This document shows, in pieces, positions 62,971 through 64,000 of a DNA stretch of 64,000 nucleotides; the first letter of the stretch is position 1, and every line of letters starts with the position of its first letter. The position numbers and the translations under genes were made by a program. The stretch covers positions 1,484,684 to 1,548,683 of the forward strand of contig NZ_LFJC01000003.1 in the NCBI RefSeq assembly GCF_002776695.1. The letters run 5' to 3'. The notes below the pieces were generated by a model. That model was given only the letters and a program-made list of their open reading frames with translations. It did no database searches and was not told where the DNA came from. Source of the DNA: Bradyrhizobium nitroreducens. Its GTDB lineage: Bacteria > Pseudomonadota > Alphaproteobacteria > Rhizobiales > Xanthobacteraceae.

Positions 62971-63396
62971 GTGTACAAATTTCTTGAACAGACCGTTGAC
63001 GGCTACATGACGCGCAACGTCAAGACGGTGCCGCGCGGCCTCGACTTGTTCGAGCTCAGCGAGATGTTCGAGACCGACGACTTCAACTCCTATCCGGTCG
63101 AGGACGACGGGCAGGTGGTCGGCATCGTCACCAAATTCGACATCCTGAAGTGCTTCGCCTTCACGCCGACCCAGATGTTGCCGCGCTACGACGATCTGAT
63201 GAGCCGCAAGATCGGCGACGTCATGACGCCCGAGTTCATCTATGTCAGTCCCGACACGCGCCTGACGCGCGTGCTCCAGATCATGGTCGAGCACCGCATC
63301 AGGAGCATCATCGTGCTCGACAGCGCGCAGAAGCTGGTCGGAATCATCGCCCGCGAGGATGTCATCGCGGCACTCAAGGCGACGGCCCGCGACTGA
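62971..63396 (+). CDS. CBS-domain pair protein
   Basis: A 141-residue protein made almost wholly of two CBS repeats: VDGYMTRNVKTVPRGLDLFELSEMF...YPVEDDGQVVGIVTKFDIL and IGDVMTPEFIYVSPDTRLTRVLQIMVEHRIRSIIVLDSAQKLVGIIAREDVI. Such pairs bind adenosine nucleotides and often sense energy state. GTG is the start (62971) with GGAGG upstream. It follows usp and precedes fixN, as in B. japonicum. Confidence 0.9.
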   Translation: MYKFLEQTVDGYMTRNVKTVPRGLDLFELSEMFETDDFNSYPVEDDGQVVGIVTKFDILKCFAFTPTQMLPRYDDLMSRKIGDVMTPEFIYVSPDTRLTRVLQIMVEHRIRSIIVLDSAQKLVGIIAREDVIAALKATARD

Positions 63397-63725
63397 TCGA
63401 CCATCCCTGATCGGAATTCGCTGTCGGCTCCGTGATTATACGGAGGCCGCGCCCCTTCGCGCGTCACGTTCGACCCGCTTTCCCGCATCCGCTGGAAAGA
63501 AAGAGCCTTTGGCGTCCTCGAGAACGCCGAAGCGAAGCTTCGGTCGCGGCGCCGGATCAGAGGTCTCCTTCCACGCGAAACATCCCGGCTGCGATGCGGA
63601 AATCTGTCGGGAATTAACGGATCTTCGTCAGTTCCGAAGAACTTAAGTGCCGTTCTTGATTTCAATCAATTCCCGGTGAAGGTGAATGTGGTTTTTGGCG
63701 CTGTGTTCTTTCAGAGAGAATCCGC
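63397..63725. other. 329-base gap upstream of fixN
   Basis: The right part holds the FixK2 box (63656-63669) and the fixN leader. The left part has a small imperfect hairpin (TCCGT, GATTAT, ACGGA near 63430-63445) that may end the CBS transcript. No gene is seen. Confidence 0.5.
63656..63669 (+). promoter_or_regulatory. FixK2 box of the fixNOQP promoter
   Basis: TTGATTTCAATCAA is a perfect TTGAT-N4-ATCAA palindrome. Its centre lies about 63 bases before the fixN ATG, which places transcription about 20 bases before the start codon if it acts at -41.5. This is the known arrangement for microaerobic control of the high-affinity oxidase. Confidence 0.9.
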
Positions 63726-64000
63726 ATGAGCCAGCCCTCCATCTCCAAATCCATGACCATCGGTGAAAGCGGCTTGGCTGTCGTGTTCGCAGTCACCGCC
63801 TTCCTCTGCGTAATCGCCTCGGCCAAGGCGCTCGATGCGCCGTTCGCCTTCCACGCCGCGCTCGGCGCGGCGGCGAGCTTGGCGGCGGTGTTTGTCATCA
63901 TCAACCGCTACCTCGACCGCCCGGCGGCGCTGCCGCCGCAGGAGATCAACGGTCGCCCGAACTACAACATGGGCCCGATCAAGTTCTCCTCCTTCATGGC
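63726..64000 (+). CDS. fixN: Cytochrome cbb3 oxidase subunit I, N-terminal part
   Basis: The first 91 codons of ccoN/fixN, cut off by the window end. It begins MSQPSISKSMTIGESGLAVVF, with a first membrane helix (about residues 15-35) and a second (43-62), then INGRPNYNMGPIKF. It encodes the catalytic subunit of the high-affinity terminal oxidase used in nodules and low oxygen. Position after usp-CBS, opposite fixLJ, and a perfect FixK2 box support the call. Confidence 0.92.
   Translation, partial: MSQPSISKSMTIGESGLAVVFAVTAFLCVIASAKALDAPFAFHAALGAAASLAAVFVIINRYLDRPAALPPQEINGRPNYNMGPIKFSSFM

Overview
The window is a GC-rich alphaproteobacterial chromosome segment, almost certainly from Bradyrhizobium. 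The strongest evidence is the right end. A 505-residue FixL carries the haem histidine at 200 and Arg220, and it is followed in order by FixJ, a single-domain receiver and a FixK2-type regulator whose redox cysteine falls at residue 183. Divergent to these lie a universal stress protein, a CBS-domain protein and the first 91 codons of fixN/ccoN. I know this gene order from Bradyrhizobium japonicum/diazoefficiens. No tRNA, rRNA, CRISPR array or intact insertion sequence was seen.

Layout. 1-2.2 kb: SDR / carboxymuconolactone-decarboxylase-like / SDR operon (minus). 2.4-6.3 kb: cyoABCD quinol oxidase behind a perfect sigma-EcfG-type promoter. 6.5-12.5 kb: exported nuclease-like protein, GMC oxidoreductase with small partner, HtrA-like protease, flavin dehydrogenase. 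12.6-17.2 kb: giant indolepyruvate ferredoxin oxidoreductase-type protein and a hotdog-like protein. 17.5-20.4 kb: an unusual three-gene cassette of secreted trypsin-like protease, secreted unknown and small unknown. 20.7-24.2 kb: biuret-hydrolase-like enzyme and NCS2-type permease behind a perfect sigma-54 promoter, then an AraC regulator. 24.4-26.4 kb: trimeric autotransporter adhesin and a secreted protein. 26.4-32.6 kb: partial sulfur-oxidation cluster (flavocytochrome flavoprotein, SoxX, SoxY, SoxZ, SoxA; no SoxB or SoxCD) and a molybdenum hydroxylase pair. 32.9-37.2 kb: B12-binding radical SAM enzyme, MFS exporter, isopropylmalate/isocitrate dehydrogenase-like enzyme. 37.2-42.5 kb: a patchwork of SulP transporter, small stress genes, repeat copies and two gene remnants. 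42.6-50.9 kb: SDR, trans-aconitate methyltransferase, TRAP transporter, diguanylate cyclase, alkylsulfatase-like enzyme. 51.1-58.3 kb: glycosyltransferase, ABC exporter, glycogen-debranching-type enzyme, PRC-barrel protein, MFS transporter. 58.4-64 kb: oxygen-sensing fix region.

How it works together. FixL senses oxygen and phosphorylates FixJ, FixJ activates fixK2, and FixK2 activates fixNOQP through the consensus box at 63656-63669. Further FixK2-type boxes are proposed before the receiver gene and before usp. Three exact GGAAC-N16-CGTT promoters, before cyoA, the CsbD-like gene and the glycosyltransferase, suggest these belong to the PhyR/EcfG general stress regulon. Nitrogen control is suggested for the biuret-hydrolase-like operon. 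Functional calls rest on reading motifs and family resemblance; no database search was possible.
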